64,000 nt of DNA from NCBI GenBank assembly GCA_900642245.1, contig CAAAJI010000012.1:21857-85856 (forward strand). The letters are read 5' to 3'. Source of the DNA: Fragilaria radians (lineage: Eukaryota > Bacillariophyta > Fragilariophyceae > Fragilariales > Fragilariaceae). The translations under genes were made by a program, and so were the position numbers. Position 1 is the stretch's first letter. Every line of letters begins with the position of its first letter. Below, piece by piece: positions 46,040-57,664 of this stretch. A model generated the notes under the pieces. That model had not been told where the DNA came from, did not search any database, and saw nothing but the letters and a program-made list of their open reading frames with translations.

Positions 46040-47218
46040 ATGGTAGAACCATCGCCACCTGTAAGTGAATCTTTTCTTCTTTTGTTTGTTGTTAGTCCAT
46101 GTTGTTCACTATGATAGCTCATGAAAGCGTTTCATCGCATTTAGAACCGAAGGACAACACTTTGGACCAATCTCTTTGTTTTGGTTATCCAAATTTTACT
46201 ATGGCCACTACAACGTCTTCTCGACGTATTGTTTCCCCCTCATAAATTTGATGGCTTGTCTCCCGCTGTGACGAGTCAAGCGGCTGAAGAGTTTTCGGCC
46301 TACTTGCTGGGGTTGGTACCATCCATATCGGAATTACCTTGGGCACCATTGGGTTTTTTGGCCTGTAAGAACGAAGCAATTCAGAACAATGCTCTTCTAC
46401 TAATCTATCTTCATTCTCCCCTCCATCGCGAGGCAGCAACAGTGGCTAAGAAATTTTGTAGGGATGAAATTGTGTCTCAATTGTTGAATCCACACTTGGT
46501 TGCGTTGGGCGTTAGCATACATTCGGCTCAGGGAGAACAGCTGGCTCAACTATTGGGTGCAACGGCATATCCCTTATTAGCAGTACTACAACCTACGAGG
46601 GGAAGCAATGCCATGGAACTTATTTTGAAAGTGCAGGGCCCTGCCTTAGTAGAACTCTCAGTGGGGAGTCTAATGGGGCTACTACAAGGCAGTTTGCATC
46701 GCCATGAGCATATGTTAGCAGAAGTAGAGGTCAGGCGTTTACAACGACAACAAGAAAGTGAACTGAGAGCAGAACAAGACGCAGAGTACCAAGCTGCCCT
46801 CCAAGCAGATCAAGAACGTCAGCGGGTGCAGGAACAAGAGCGACAACGGGTGGCACGAGAAAGAGAAGAACAAGAGGCGGCATTGTTGCAGGAACAGTCC
46901 CAAAGGGAATGCCGATTGCAGAAAGCTAGATCGATTCTACAAGCAGAGCCAACAGATAACGTGGCTCAAATTCGTTTCGTACTGCCTTCTGGGAAGAAAG
47001 TAATCCGCAAATTCGGTGCCAATGAACGATTGTCTGTACTTCGAGCATTTTTAACGTTGTATTTTCACGAAAATAATATGGCAGAAATGCCAAACATTGG
47101 ATTATCAACGGCATTTCCAAAGAAATGTTACGACGAGGAGTCGGATGAACTGTTAACGTTACGAGATGCTGGGCTTTTCCCCCAAGCTGTCTTAATGGTA
47201 CAAGATTTAGATGCCTAA
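46040..47218 (+). CDS. UAS/UBX-domain protein, FAF2 (UBXD8)-like, two exons
   Basis: A tiny first exon (46040-46060, seven codons) is joined over an 84-nt intron (GTAAGT donor, GCATTTAG acceptor) to 46145-47218; the protein is 364 aa. The frame starting at 46181 begins with TTG, so the upstream ATG exon is needed. Domains in order: a hydrophobic N-terminal segment (about residues 13-35, LFVLVIQILLWPLQRLL) that could be a membrane hairpin; a thioredoxin-like UAS domain; a long Gln/Glu/Arg coiled coil (about 200-265); and a C-terminal UBX domain with the strand pair AQIRFVLPSGKKVIRKF. FAF2-type proteins recruit p97/CDC48 to the ER or lipid droplets. Role inferred from architecture. Confidence 0.85.
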
Positions 47219-47379
47219 TGTAAAATTAACTCGAATAACCAAAAATACGTGCAACTTCGTTTCCCATCTAGATTGCAATATAGCTAAAGCGTTAACGTTT
47301 CTACAGGTCCAGTCTATTTTTTCCTTCAATGTAGCATTCCCGCCAAATATCAATGTACCATCAACAGCCCTTGATTTCA

Positions 47380-50300
47380 TCAACTTAGACGTGAATTTCT
47401 TCTGGAATTGCTTCGAGGACGGTCCAGACTTCGATCTTCTGAAACAAAATTTCGTTTATTTGGATTCATCTTCCCACCTTTCTTTTCTTTTCCTGAATTT
47501 GTGTTCGTCAATAGCTGTGATTCACGAGTATGCTTGCCATTCAATTTACTCTCTGTCAAAACAAGTTGTTTCATCATTACAGGGGATGGCTCAGAGGCAA
47601 GAACTTTTAATGCGTTTTTTACCAAATCAGGCTTGAAAACCTCAACAGCAACATCCGGTTCTAGTTTCTTTGGCCGATTAGTCCTTGAATCTACTTTAAG
47701 AGATTTGCGTGAAGTCTCCACTCGTGTCAATCTCAACTCACGGCTATCCTTTTCTCTTTCCATCTTGTCAAGGAGATTGATCTTTAAATCTGATTTTCCT
47801 AAAGACGACATCATCTCAATCGATTGGACTGTCTTATTCTCAATCGCTAAACAGGAATCTTGAATTTTTGACCTTGATTCATCTTTGACTTCGACTTCTC
47901 TAGATTGAGAGGTTATCAAACAAGCGCTAGACTTCGTACGTCTAGATGTATTTTCGGATCGACCTAGGGTGCTCGATACGTGTCTATTAATTCCATTTCT
48001 TCGAAGCGCTGTTATTTTGATTTGAGATCTACTGGAATCAACAACACCGGATGTCATGCACTCATCAGGTACAGTAGGGCAAACGAAATTCACGCCTTTC
48101 GAATCATTCACGTCTAAAACAATTTGATTCGTAAATGTTGGTGTTCCAGAGGGTGACGCTCCATGTATAAGCTGAAACTTTGACTCTGTGATCAAATGAC
48201 TTTGTTCGATGGTCGACGAGGAATTTTCACTAGAAGAATCAACTTTCGAATGAAGTGCCATGGAAACTGGCCGTTGTTTCAAAGCTTTTTGATCGTTAAC
48301 TGGAGCTTTGACAATTCCTGAGACAATTCGTTTTGTCGTTGATTTCATATCTTCAGGCTTTGTGAAGTCTAAACCCAGATGTAATGTTTGCTGTATTCGA
48401 CAATCCCCGCCTTCTATTGATTCCGGGGTAATGGCATTCTCCTCTCCCCCCAAGACCTTAGCATGTCCCAATAAATCAAGGTTCTTCCCAGAAAGCTTTA
48501 TTCCAGCTTCTGGTGTAACGACATTTATCCTGCCGTTTTTCTTGGACAAAGCATTAGATCTTGAATTATGTTTGTAGCAAATGAATTCTGATTCTGTTTT
48601 GTCCATTAATGAGCAGTGCCCATTTGTTTTTGGCTTTCCCTGACTTAGACATAAAGTCTTTTCGGTACTTTCTAAATTTTTTTGCTTGGCCTTTAGATCC
48701 AAGTCAATAGAAATGCCATCTGTCAGCTGAATATCATTTCCGAATGGAAAAGAAGTGGGAGGTTTCAACGTGCCACTTTCGATTGATGTCTCCATCAATT
48801 CGTTCCTTCCTATGAGGCTATCTTCAAGATTACCTGCATTTCGCAGTCTAGTCTTTAACTTGTTGAACCATAACCACTTCCGAAGGAATTCTGGCTTATG
48901 AGCTTCGGCTTGCCATCGAATTCCTACTCTTTCGAGGTGGAAACATAGAAGGCTCAGCTCTGTAATTGTCAAATCATCTGATTGAAGATTTTCTAATATT
49001 GTTGGGTGGATGCGATATATGGCATCGCATCTTTCATGAAGTAAACACAAAATGTTAGTGTCATCTTCGATTTTGCCGTGTTCCTTGTAGAGAAAACATG
49101 AATGTTGTGCTTTTTCCAATTCTTTCTGAGTTACAATTTTATCGCTCTGCACGCCTGATTTACCTGCAATAGACTGGTCGATACCAACATCAACTAAGGA
49201 AGCGTCTCCAGAACCCGGAATAGCTGCTAGAGTGAAAGATGGATTTTTATCTTGATAAACATTAAGTTCATTTGATTTGAAAGCTTGCTCATACATGTTG
49301 CCGTCTGATTGTGCAAGGTTGTCAGGTGTTATAGTCCTCACCACTTCTTCAGGAACATCATCTTCCCTTAAATGCTGACTCACTGGTTTGAAAACCTGGC
49401 TTTCCTGAAACAATGATGTATCATGAATGTGAGTGAAACGTTTCATGATTTTTTTCTCTAATTCTAGTCGTTTCGATTCAATGCTCTCAAGCTCTTCGAG
49501 CAGAGCATTTGTGGCCGAATCGTAGCTTTGCGTTGGAAAAAAATCAGTACTTCCAGTGTAATTCGACGCTTCATAGGATTTTTCATAATTTCTTTGAAGG
49601 AAAGATCTTAAGCATGAAAATGTATGACACTCCAACTGAGTATTTGTTACCACTTTGAGGGATTCTACTTGGCACTCTAATGATCGCACTTTCACAGATT
49701 GTAGTGATAATCCTGAAAAGAACGCAGCGACTTCTTTTTCTGTAAGGGTACCATCCTTGAGCATTGCACACCTGAGAGGATCAAATCGTTCACGCACGTA
49801 AAGCGAGTGTTGAGGAAAAATATCGAAATCATCCTCAAAGTCGAAATCATTATCTAAGGTCGCAATAGTTGAATGAAAGCGTCTGATTACTGCGTCAACT
49901 TCGGATTGAATTTCCCGCCAGGTCAGATTCGCTTTGACATCAATATCATGAAATGAGGAAGTTTCTCCGTTGGACTGTGAAGTCATGGATGCAACTTCTG
50001 TGAGAGATTCAACCATATCACACTGTTTAGTAGTACGCATTTTAGAGCCATATACTAAATCTTCACAGATCTCGGTTGTCGAAGTTTTCACCTCCGGTGT
50101 GGAGAACCTTGAAGTTATGGAAACTTTCGATTCGATACTGGAAATCAAGGGTAGACAAGGGGAATCATTTGTGTTTTTGATTTCACACTGATGGATGTTG
50201 TGAATACCTTTGCTTGAACTTGAGGCTTCAGTCATACGTGTGTTCGGTTCATCAATAGAGTTCTTTTCCGCGCTAGTAAACAACAAAGATGTATGACAAG

Positions 50301-51684
50301 TCGTACTAGAAACGATAGGAGTACCAGCCTGTGGCGAGGAAGAGTCTTTGAATACCTTTAAACGATCATGGAGTTTAATGTATTTTTCTTGATTGATTGC
50401 TTTTCCCTCTTCTATCTCGTCGTTCAACTTTTGCATTGACTTGTTCTTCAGTATTTCTTCATGGCACTTAACATTTTCTAGTCTAGGTTTTAAAGCAGTA
50501 TTATGAGGATTTTTGAAGTCGACGTTTTCCTGCTTTTGTGTTTTGTCTGTTTCATGTTTGGTTCTTTCCTCATAAAAGGACACTTGTTTTTTCTCATCGA
50601 TGTCATCTGTTACTAAGAAAGGCAAGGGAAATTGGATGTCAATTTCATTATCCTTCTGGTTGAAATTAAGTTTCTGAGATTGTGCTGGATCACAAAAGAT
50701 CCATCCTGGAAGATAATTATTACATGGCTTTTCTTTCGTCTCAACAGTTCTTGATTTTTCACGTAGAAAACGAGGTAAGGAAGAAATCTTTTCTCGGTTT
50801 TCAGAACGATCGTTTCTGGATACATCGGATGACTCATTTTGTTCCCTTACTCTAAAATTATCGTCATTCGAATTGGAAGGAAGTGACTTCCGTTTTCCGC
50901 TGATATGAGAAGCTTTGGAATCGTCGCAATCATCATCACTACTCCACGCACGAAATACAAACTGTTCAACTTCCGCTCGTTGTTCCTCTGTAAGAGCGAG
51001 ACTTAAAAAACTGGAATCGAATAAATCCTCATCAGTGTCTTCTAGCCCATGTAATTGATTCAGTTTGGGTCGTGGTTGAGATACGCGTCCAACGTCACTA
51101 TTGGTAGTTCTCAGCATCACCCTTGACGGCTGAAGATCATCCATTCTAGTGCTCTCACATTCAATTTCAGGCTTTTGAACCGTGATCACCATATTTTCTA
51201 TGGGCTTGTGTTGCATGCTAGCAGGGGGATAGAACAATCGTATTCTGGGAGCCCAGCTATTAGTTATTGAGGAGTGGGTAGATATTGCATCGATGTTTGA
51301 GTCATTATACACGAAAGATTCTGCACTTAATTGCCCAGCCATGTCAGAATCTTTCTTGATAAAATTTGTAGGGTTGCCATTTTCCCTTTCAATGTGAATC
51401 GATGGATTTGATTCTTGCGCAGAGATTCTTTTCAGAGGGGCTACGCGTATCCGAGGCTTATTTGTACGAGTGATGGCTATAGCTGCTCTGGCTCTACCTT
51501 CGCCAGATTGTAGTTTGCGACCGTGAGTAGTTGTTCGCCTCGGTTCGCTATCTTGCTGTGCTGTTTCCCCCCGTACTTGAGCTTGATGCAGGGGTTTTGT
51601 GCTAAAATCATCGTTATCTTCAATTAACCAAGAGGAAACAGCGAATTTTTCCTTGCTTTCAGCTCTCTTTGACTCAGAAACCAT
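47380..51684 (-). CDS. Very long low-complexity protein with internal helical regions; function unknown
   Basis: An uninterrupted 1434-aa frame starts at an ATG (51684). I do not recognise the family. It is hydrophilic and Ser/Lys/Glu-rich with few aromatic patches. Two parts look structured. Around residues 590-760 there is an acidic helix (FDFEDDFDIFPQHSLYVRERFDP) followed by an LLEELESIESKRLELEKKI coiled coil. Around residues 885-970 there is a helical stretch including CLLHERCDAIYRIHP and RKWLWFNKLKTRL. The C-terminus is strongly basic, as in nucleic-acid or cytoskeleton-binding proteins (inference). It converges on the UBX gene with a 160-bp gap. Confidence 0.8.
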   Translation of the reverse strand: MVSESKRAESKEKFAVSSWLIEDNDDFSTKPLHQAQVRGETAQQDSEPRRTTTHGRKLQSGEGRARAAIAITRTNKPRIRVAPLKRISAQESNPSIHIERENGNPTNFIKKDSDMAGQLSAESFVYNDSNIDAISTHSSITNSWAPRIRLFYPPASMQHKPIENMVITVQKPEIECESTRMDDLQPSRVMLRTTNSDVGRVSQPRPKLNQLHGLEDTDEDLFDSSFLSLALTEEQRAEVEQFVFRAWSSDDDCDDSKASHISGKRKSLPSNSNDDNFRVREQNESSDVSRNDRSENREKISSLPRFLREKSRTVETKEKPCNNYLPGWIFCDPAQSQKLNFNQKDNEIDIQFPLPFLVTDDIDEKKQVSFYEERTKHETDKTQKQENVDFKNPHNTALKPRLENVKCHEEILKNKSMQKLNDEIEEGKAINQEKYIKLHDRLKVFKDSSSPQAGTPIVSSTTCHTSLLFTSAEKNSIDEPNTRMTEASSSSKGIHNIHQCEIKNTNDSPCLPLISSIESKVSITSRFSTPEVKTSTTEICEDLVYGSKMRTTKQCDMVESLTEVASMTSQSNGETSSFHDIDVKANLTWREIQSEVDAVIRRFHSTIATLDNDFDFEDDFDIFPQHSLYVRERFDPLRCAMLKDGTLTEKEVAAFFSGLSLQSVKVRSLECQVESLKVVTNTQLECHTFSCLRSFLQRNYEKSYEASNYTGSTDFFPTQSYDSATNALLEELESIESKRLELEKKIMKRFTHIHDTSLFQESQVFKPVSQHLREDDVPEEVVRTITPDNLAQSDGNMYEQAFKSNELNVYQDKNPSFTLAAIPGSGDASLVDVGIDQSIAGKSGVQSDKIVTQKELEKAQHSCFLYKEHGKIEDDTNILCLLHERCDAIYRIHPTILENLQSDDLTITELSLLCFHLERVGIRWQAEAHKPEFLRKWLWFNKLKTRLRNAGNLEDSLIGRNELMETSIESGTLKPPTSFPFGNDIQLTDGISIDLDLKAKQKNLESTEKTLCLSQGKPKTNGHCSLMDKTESEFICYKHNSRSNALSKKNGRINVVTPEAGIKLSGKNLDLLGHAKVLGGEENAITPESIEGGDCRIQQTLHLGLDFTKPEDMKSTTKRIVSGIVKAPVNDQKALKQRPVSMALHSKVDSSSENSSSTIEQSHLITESKFQLIHGASPSGTPTFTNQIVLDVNDSKGVNFVCPTVPDECMTSGVVDSSRSQIKITALRRNGINRHVSSTLGRSENTSRRTKSSACLITSQSREVEVKDESRSKIQDSCLAIENKTVQSIEMMSSLGKSDLKINLLDKMEREKDSRELRLTRVETSRKSLKVDSRTNRPKKLEPDVAVEVFKPDLVKNALKVLASEPSPVMMKQLVLTESKLNGKHTRESQLLTNTNSGKEKKGGKMNPNKRNFVSEDRSLDRPRSNSRRNSRLS

Positions 51685-52880
51685 CTACCAATTTCGATTA
51701 CAAGAGGAACGACGCGTTGAACTCAAATAAGCTGAAACTATTTTGTAGTCGTTCTGATTCCACTACCGGTAAGCAACGCGAAGACCGATGTTCCATTGAA
51801 AAATGTTTAAGGAAAAAATTGTCCCTGTCCTTAAATATTGAAATCCAGTCGAAAAACTATGGATACTAAATCGGCGAACGTGATAATTATGACTCTAATA
51901 TAAAGACCAATTTTGTCTCATTTAGGTAAGAAAGAACCGACGTTTATTGCCCCCAGTCACCAAATTTGCCCCTACAAAAATTGCTGCATTCTCAAATATG
52001 TGAAATAGTAGAAATATGTAGAGAATTAAATCAGATTTGGATCCAATGCATACGTAAGAAATAATAATTGGTCACACAAGAGCATTTAATAGGTTATGGT
52101 TACAACTTTTTCCTTGTTCGTGAAGCAGCCATATAATGCTCATATATAACCTTTAAAAAGTTCTGAGCTACGCGAGAAACACAACCAAAATAAGCTTGTC
52201 AATCAGTATCTCAAATCTTTTTCTGACAATCATAACATGTATTTGCAAAAATTGCTAAGCGTCTTTCATTCCATACCAAAATATGCAAGCACATAGATTC
52301 ATGGGGAAATATAAGAGCTCAGGTGCATGTTTGCTGCAGCAACTTCTGATACTTTCAGAAATGAGATTTGAATAAAACAGGATGCAGTCAACCGTATTCT
52401 TGGTAGGATTGATGGTCTATCAGTTTTTAAATATGAAGCATGTATGGTTTCATCCACAGGGCTTTAGATTCACAGTACATTGACCAAAAAGATAAAATAA
52501 ATACTTATTGTAGGGTTTAGTGAAACTAGCAATGAGCCCTAGGATATCGGAAGTTCAAAGCTGGACAATAGTTATCTCCAGATCTCACGCTTCTTACAGA
52601 TATCAGTGTAGCAAGCGTAAACATTTTTGAAGATTCTCACTACTTTAGAATAGGTTCCGTTATTCATGGACCATCCGAGCTATTCAAATCATTTGGCAAG
52701 CTTGAGATGGTAATACTATCAAGATTGGTGGCAAAATCTTTGCAATACAGGAGCCTTTTCAACAACATCGTCATTTGTTACTTGTATTCGGCCTACTCTG
52801 ACAATTTTGCTGGATTATTCTCGCTGACTACAGCTCAGAATATGATGAATATTTAGGTACAAATCTTTCACCAAAACACC
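51685..52880. other. Intergenic region, no gene seen
   Basis: AT-rich sequence upstream of the 1434-aa gene, containing its promoter. Minus-strand protein-like fragments near 52550-52800 are too broken to assign. Confidence 0.35.
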
Positions 52881-53640
52881 AGTATAGTTCAGACTCAATT
52901 CACAACAAAAGTATAGAAAATGTGGAGAAATTGCTGGAGAAATAGGAAACTCAGTGGCAGGCTTTCTGTTATACACCATCAAATAAGCCAGAAGTCAACA
53001 TGCCAGATTCATCAAAAAGACTCTGGAAGTAACTGAAATGGCTTTTATTCAACACTATAAACGCATCAAAAGATTTTCTTCTCTAGCATTAGACCTGAAT
53101 CGCCAGAACTCTCTTGCATTACCCATAAGCATTGGTATGTTGCTGTATGAGACACGGAAATACTTTCCTTGGTATTGTATTTGATGTCCATCCAATAGCT
53201 CAATTTATTCAGTAGCCTAGCGAAATGCATGGAAAGGTTGACAAACAGATTTTTTCTGTGGTACAAACGACAAAGTCCTCTATCTCAATTTAATACTTAT
53301 TTTGTAGCTTCTGAAGCATTTTCCTAAGATTGAAACGAACAGCATCCCAAATAGAGGAGGAATTTCAATGCAAATGCATAATTTTTACTTCCTGAAATTT
53401 GCCTTGAGGTGGTTGGCATTGAAAAGGCAGAAAATTGGCAAAAGTTACATATTTCATACCGACTTTGTCCCATGAGGCATCAGCAACGTCTGGATCTTCT
53501 TCGCCGATTAGAATTCAACCTCACCTTCAGTGATTACGAATAGGAAAGCAACAACACTCCCAAGAATTATTGTTTGAGACTTCCTCCCAATGAATCAAAA
53601 ACTCCCAGATGCAGAATGTAAAGATAGAAGCTTGGATGAA
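52880..53640 (-). pseudogene. Decayed unidentified coding sequence
   Basis: On the minus strand, a series of protein-like stretches in different frames runs from about 53570 to 53050. They include a hydrophobic segment (TIILGSVVAFLFVITEGEV), then GEEDPDVADASWDKVGMKYV and TFANFLPFQCQPPQGKFQEVK, then IWDAVRFNLRKMLQKLQ, then LLDGHQIQYQGKYFRVSYSN. Each is long enough to stand out in AT-rich DNA, but stops and frame shifts separate them. I do not recognise the family. A dead gene or old retroelement is likely; a live gene with unusual splicing is less likely. Confidence 0.4.
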
Positions 53641-54569
53641 GTTTTATTCAGAACTTTATGTATAGAGGAATAAGGCAATAACTGAAAATCGGTCAAAAGA
53701 TGAGCATCGTACTGACAAAAAATGTGCAAGTCTAGTATATGATTCACAATTTTGCTATTGTAGCAAGTTTAAAGCGGGAAAAAAGAGGTAGGATTGGGTT
53801 CACAATTGGAGAACAAACTACAAATGAAAAAAGAGTGGAGACCAAGTGTCACTGGAAATACCGGAAGTTCTCCATAATTCAATGACACCTTGTTCTGAAC
53901 CTATCCAATACATAAAAGTAGAATAACGAAAAAAATGAGTTCGATGAGGGATTATGTGAGAATCGGTAAATATCCGTATTAGAAGTTAGGCTTGAACAAG
54001 AAATAGGTTTATAATCCGATCTTGGACGAGTGACTTTACAAATAAACGGAAAAAGATATTGAATAAGTAAGTACTTTTAGGAGAATTATTCAATCTATAA
54101 ATACAATTAGGCTACAAAATGTATTTGTATCTCTGTATTTGAGACTTCCCATTCTACTAGAGCAAGAAAATAAGAGAATAACAATATTTTTGCACATCTG
54201 TTTACTTGAAAAAATATTTACTTGTTGATATGTTTATCTGACGAATTTATAAAGAATATTTATTGATAGAATGTAAAATATTTGCTCCTAGTGGGAAAAG
54301 AGTGAAAAATAAAATCTCAAATGTAGCATTTGTAAGATATAACTTCAGATACAACATACTTTCATTAAGAGACAATGTAGATCTACACTGCCTTAATTCT
54401 TGAAAGTAGAGATATGCATCATATGGAAGGGATATTCGAAAACATCTACTTCAATAGCATTTAAAACTTTATAAGATTGTCTATCTCACTCTTACCATGA
54501 ATACTAACGTACGTTGTTTTTAGCCAGCAAAAATAGAGATGCATTCATTCACATATGAAAAATGATTTT

Positions 54570-54890
54570 CATGCTCCACGAAATAAGCTGAGAAATATTA
54601 TCCTATATGCGATATCGTTTGCATTAGGCTCCTCTGTGCGGAAGAGGTATGAATTATCGTTCTTACATGCAAAAGAATTGTACGAATCTGTTTGCTAAGA
54701 CGTGAATTCTCATTTTCGATAACTTTAAAGTACTGGTCAGTGAATTTTTCCAGTAGATTGATTTGATTGGGTGACAGATACCCTTCCACGTGGTTGAAGT
54801 GTTCGTGATTTTATGTTTGAATGGGGCCTGGATTGAAGGGAGGTTCAGCAAACTTATCTCCATGAACACACAGCCTCATACGGGATTCCA
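54570..54890 (-). pseudogene. Short broken coding fragment with a coiled-coil-like helix
   Basis: The minus strand is open from about 54789 to 54598, with a helix-forming sequence (NQINLLEKFTDQYFKVIENE...SRLSKQIRTILL). It is preceded, across one TAA, by a protein-like stretch (MRLCVHGDKFAEPPFNPGP) at about 54870-54810. Not recognised. It may be part of the same decayed locus as 52.9-53.6 kb or a separate relic. Confidence 0.3.
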
Positions 54891-55099
54891 CGACGACTTT
54901 TGGAGAAATTACCGAATCTCAACTCTTTTATTCCCAAGTATTGTGTAACCGCTTAAATTATTGGAACTTCGTGGAGTATTTTGAGAGCACTGACGCTGAT
55001 TTTCTTCATTCTGCCAAAACACAATCCAGCAAAGTCGCCAATATCTTATATCATCTGTACTTCGATATTACAAGCATTATTCTGTTGTGTCCATGAAAT

Positions 55100-57664
55100 A
55101 TGAGATTTCTTCCACTCCAAAGGTTTCTTCTTCTTAATTTAATCTTAGCCGAGAAATCTGATGCCTTTTCTCCACCACAAGGGATTAATTTTCGATTGAA
55201 ATCAAATTCTCATCTATCTATCTCTAGTTCTAGTTGCCTACACTTATTTGGCCGAAATAACAAAGATGGGAAAGATGCAGCTGATGCTGAAAAAAATGAC
55301 ATATTTTCTTTCTTCCGGAAGAGAGAGGCTAGGGAAAGCCCTCCGGCTGATGCAGAAGCTTTGACTAAGGTTACAAGTCTCAACGTGGTTGATGTTGTAC
55401 CATCACCTTCAGTGGAAACGCTAAGCAATTCTGATTTGGAAGACACGATTCATAATCAGGACAGAGAAATCAAGGAAGATAATACATCAAAAAGCGATAA
55501 CATTTCAAAATCAGTGAAAGATCCAATTCAGAATGCCGAATCGCTTAGATTGCAAGCGGAGCGAATTCGTTTAGAGGCTGAAAAGCTTGACGCTGAGTTG
55601 ACATTGGAAAAGATTAGCAAGTTGGAGCAGAAGCTTGCGGTAGCAGAGCGCAAGGGTGAAAGTACGGAAGCGTTGAGTAGGGATCTGGAGAACATGCAAA
55701 GAAAGTCGAGAGGCGAACCTGCAGTGCCTTCTCTATCATCAGCGACAAAGATTACCTCCGCATCAAAGACGACAATTGCTTCAATCAAAGTCCCAGACAC
55801 AACTAACTTGCTTTCTCCGCCATTGGATCCTCTAGCTCCATTTTCAAAGGAGGAATATGACCGTATTTTGAATGAATTTGAGCTGTATCCACGCTATCTC
55901 AAAATTCTCTTGGCTCGATCGGTGGGAATGCAACCGATGAGTGTACGAGACATAAATGCTACGGAATACGCACTTCGAAGTGAAAAGCAACAACGCTTAG
56001 ACTTTTCGTTTTTAAGTGATATACCCCCACCCCAATTCACTCAAGAAGAGATTATTGATTTCAAGAAGACATTCAGCCTTGTGGACTGGAGGAAGAAATT
56101 TCCACCAGAATTGCAAATGAACGATTTATCGGATGATGAATTTTTAATGAAAGCTATGGAAGAGGACTACTATTTCAGAATGGCAACGAAGACGTATGGC
56201 GTTTCTAAGGGAACAGCGGAAGGTGTCCTGGCAGGCAAACCAATGGATACTGAAACTTTTGCCAGTATTCTAGAGGAAGAAATTGGAAAGTCCCAACCGT
56301 ATCAAACTATGCAAAGTCTATTTCCTAAGTGTGTTGAGAAAGAAGGTAAAATACCAACAGAAGCTCAGGTAAAGTTACTTATGAATGATGTACTGCCGTT
56401 AGCTGGCTTTATCGCTAGTTCTTCGCCTATTGAAGTTTTTGGTGGGTATTTGATACGCGGCAACACAAGAAAAGAGAACGGGGATAGCTTCACGGATACT
56501 CTTGACGAGATCATTGCAAAAAATCCGGCACTCCAAGATAGATTTACCATTTCTTATATCAAGGATCTAACAGGTATTATGGGAGTAAGCGACGCTGATT
56601 TCGAACAAGCAATGATGACAAATCTTCCTAGGGCATTGTATGTCATGGGCCCTGATGTTACAAAAGAGCGCAATCGAGTCCTCGCGACGCTTACATCAGG
56701 ACTTGGAGTCGCTACGAGCTGGTATTTATCAATATACCCATTCTTGCTTAATCCAGCACTAATGAAACAAGCCGAAGAACAGCTTGCACTTGCTGATGCC
56801 TCCATGGCTTACGATATGGGCTGGTTAACAGACCTATCTATTCCCATGTTCGTAACTTTTATCAGTTTGCAACTTATTCACGAACTTGGTCATCGAGTTG
56901 TTTCTTCTTTCTATGGCATCGATGTTACTCTGCCAACTTTTGTTCCATCACTAGCATCTGGGATTACAAGCTCGATAACAAATTTCAAGAGTCTGCCGAA
57001 GAATCGAGAACAGCTTTTCGATTTTTCAATTGCCGGTCCCTTGGCTGGAATAATTGCCTCGTTGCTAGCACTCTACACGGGCTTACAACTAACGGCTGTA
57101 AGTGACCAATCCGCTCTCGCTTCTTTCCCTGCGCTTCCCCTCGAAATACTTCGACAAAGTAGCCTTGGAGGCGGTGTTATTGAGTACGTGCTCGGAAATG
57201 GTATCCTAAGCATACCAGATGGTGCAGTTGGCAGTCAGGCAGTTGCAAGTATTAACATTCCTCTCCATCCAGTCGCTATTGCTGGGTATGTCAGCTTAAT
57301 TGTAAACGCTTTGAGCTTATTACCAATTGGGAGTAAGTAAACTGTTTTTTTTAATATCAAAATGATTATCTCATGCCTCTCATAACTTTTGCAATGAATA
57401 GCAACGGACGGAGGTCGCATTAGCCAGGCAGTATTCAATCGAGCTGGAAAGCAAATAGTTGGCCAAATCTTCCTACTTGCTCTCTTTGCCGTAGGATTAC
57501 TTGGAGATGATTTGTTTCTTTTTTATGGCTTCTTCTGTGCTTTCTTTCAGCAAGGTAGTGAAATCCCACAAAGAAATGAGGTTGATGACATCAGCTTCTC
57601 TCGAGTCTTATTTGCAACTGCAGTTGGAGTTGTGGCATTATTGTCAATCATTCCAATGCAATAA
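55100..57664 (+). CDS. EGY-type site-2 protease (M50 metalloprotease), plastid-targeted, two exons
   Basis: Exons 55100-57332 and 57402-57664 flank a 69-nt intron (GTAAGT donor, AATGAATAG acceptor); the protein is 831 aa. The last part of exon 1 and exon 2 form a multi-span membrane domain. The zinc site is HELGH at about residues 594-598. Across the splice junction lies LLPIGTTDGGRI, equivalent to the family's third metal-ligand motif (N/L-P-x-x-x-x-D-G-G). Plant EGY proteases act in thylakoid/chloroplast development. The N-terminus is a signal peptide ending KSDA followed by Phe23 and a Ser-rich tract, matching the A-F cleavage rule for diatom secondary plastids. A coiled coil (about 145-205) precedes the conserved EGY domain. 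Both metal motifs are intact, so it should be active. Confidence 0.9.

Noticed and set aside
46181..47218. UBX gene starting at 46181
   Set aside because: 46181 is a TTG; an upstream ATG exon and intron give a better start.
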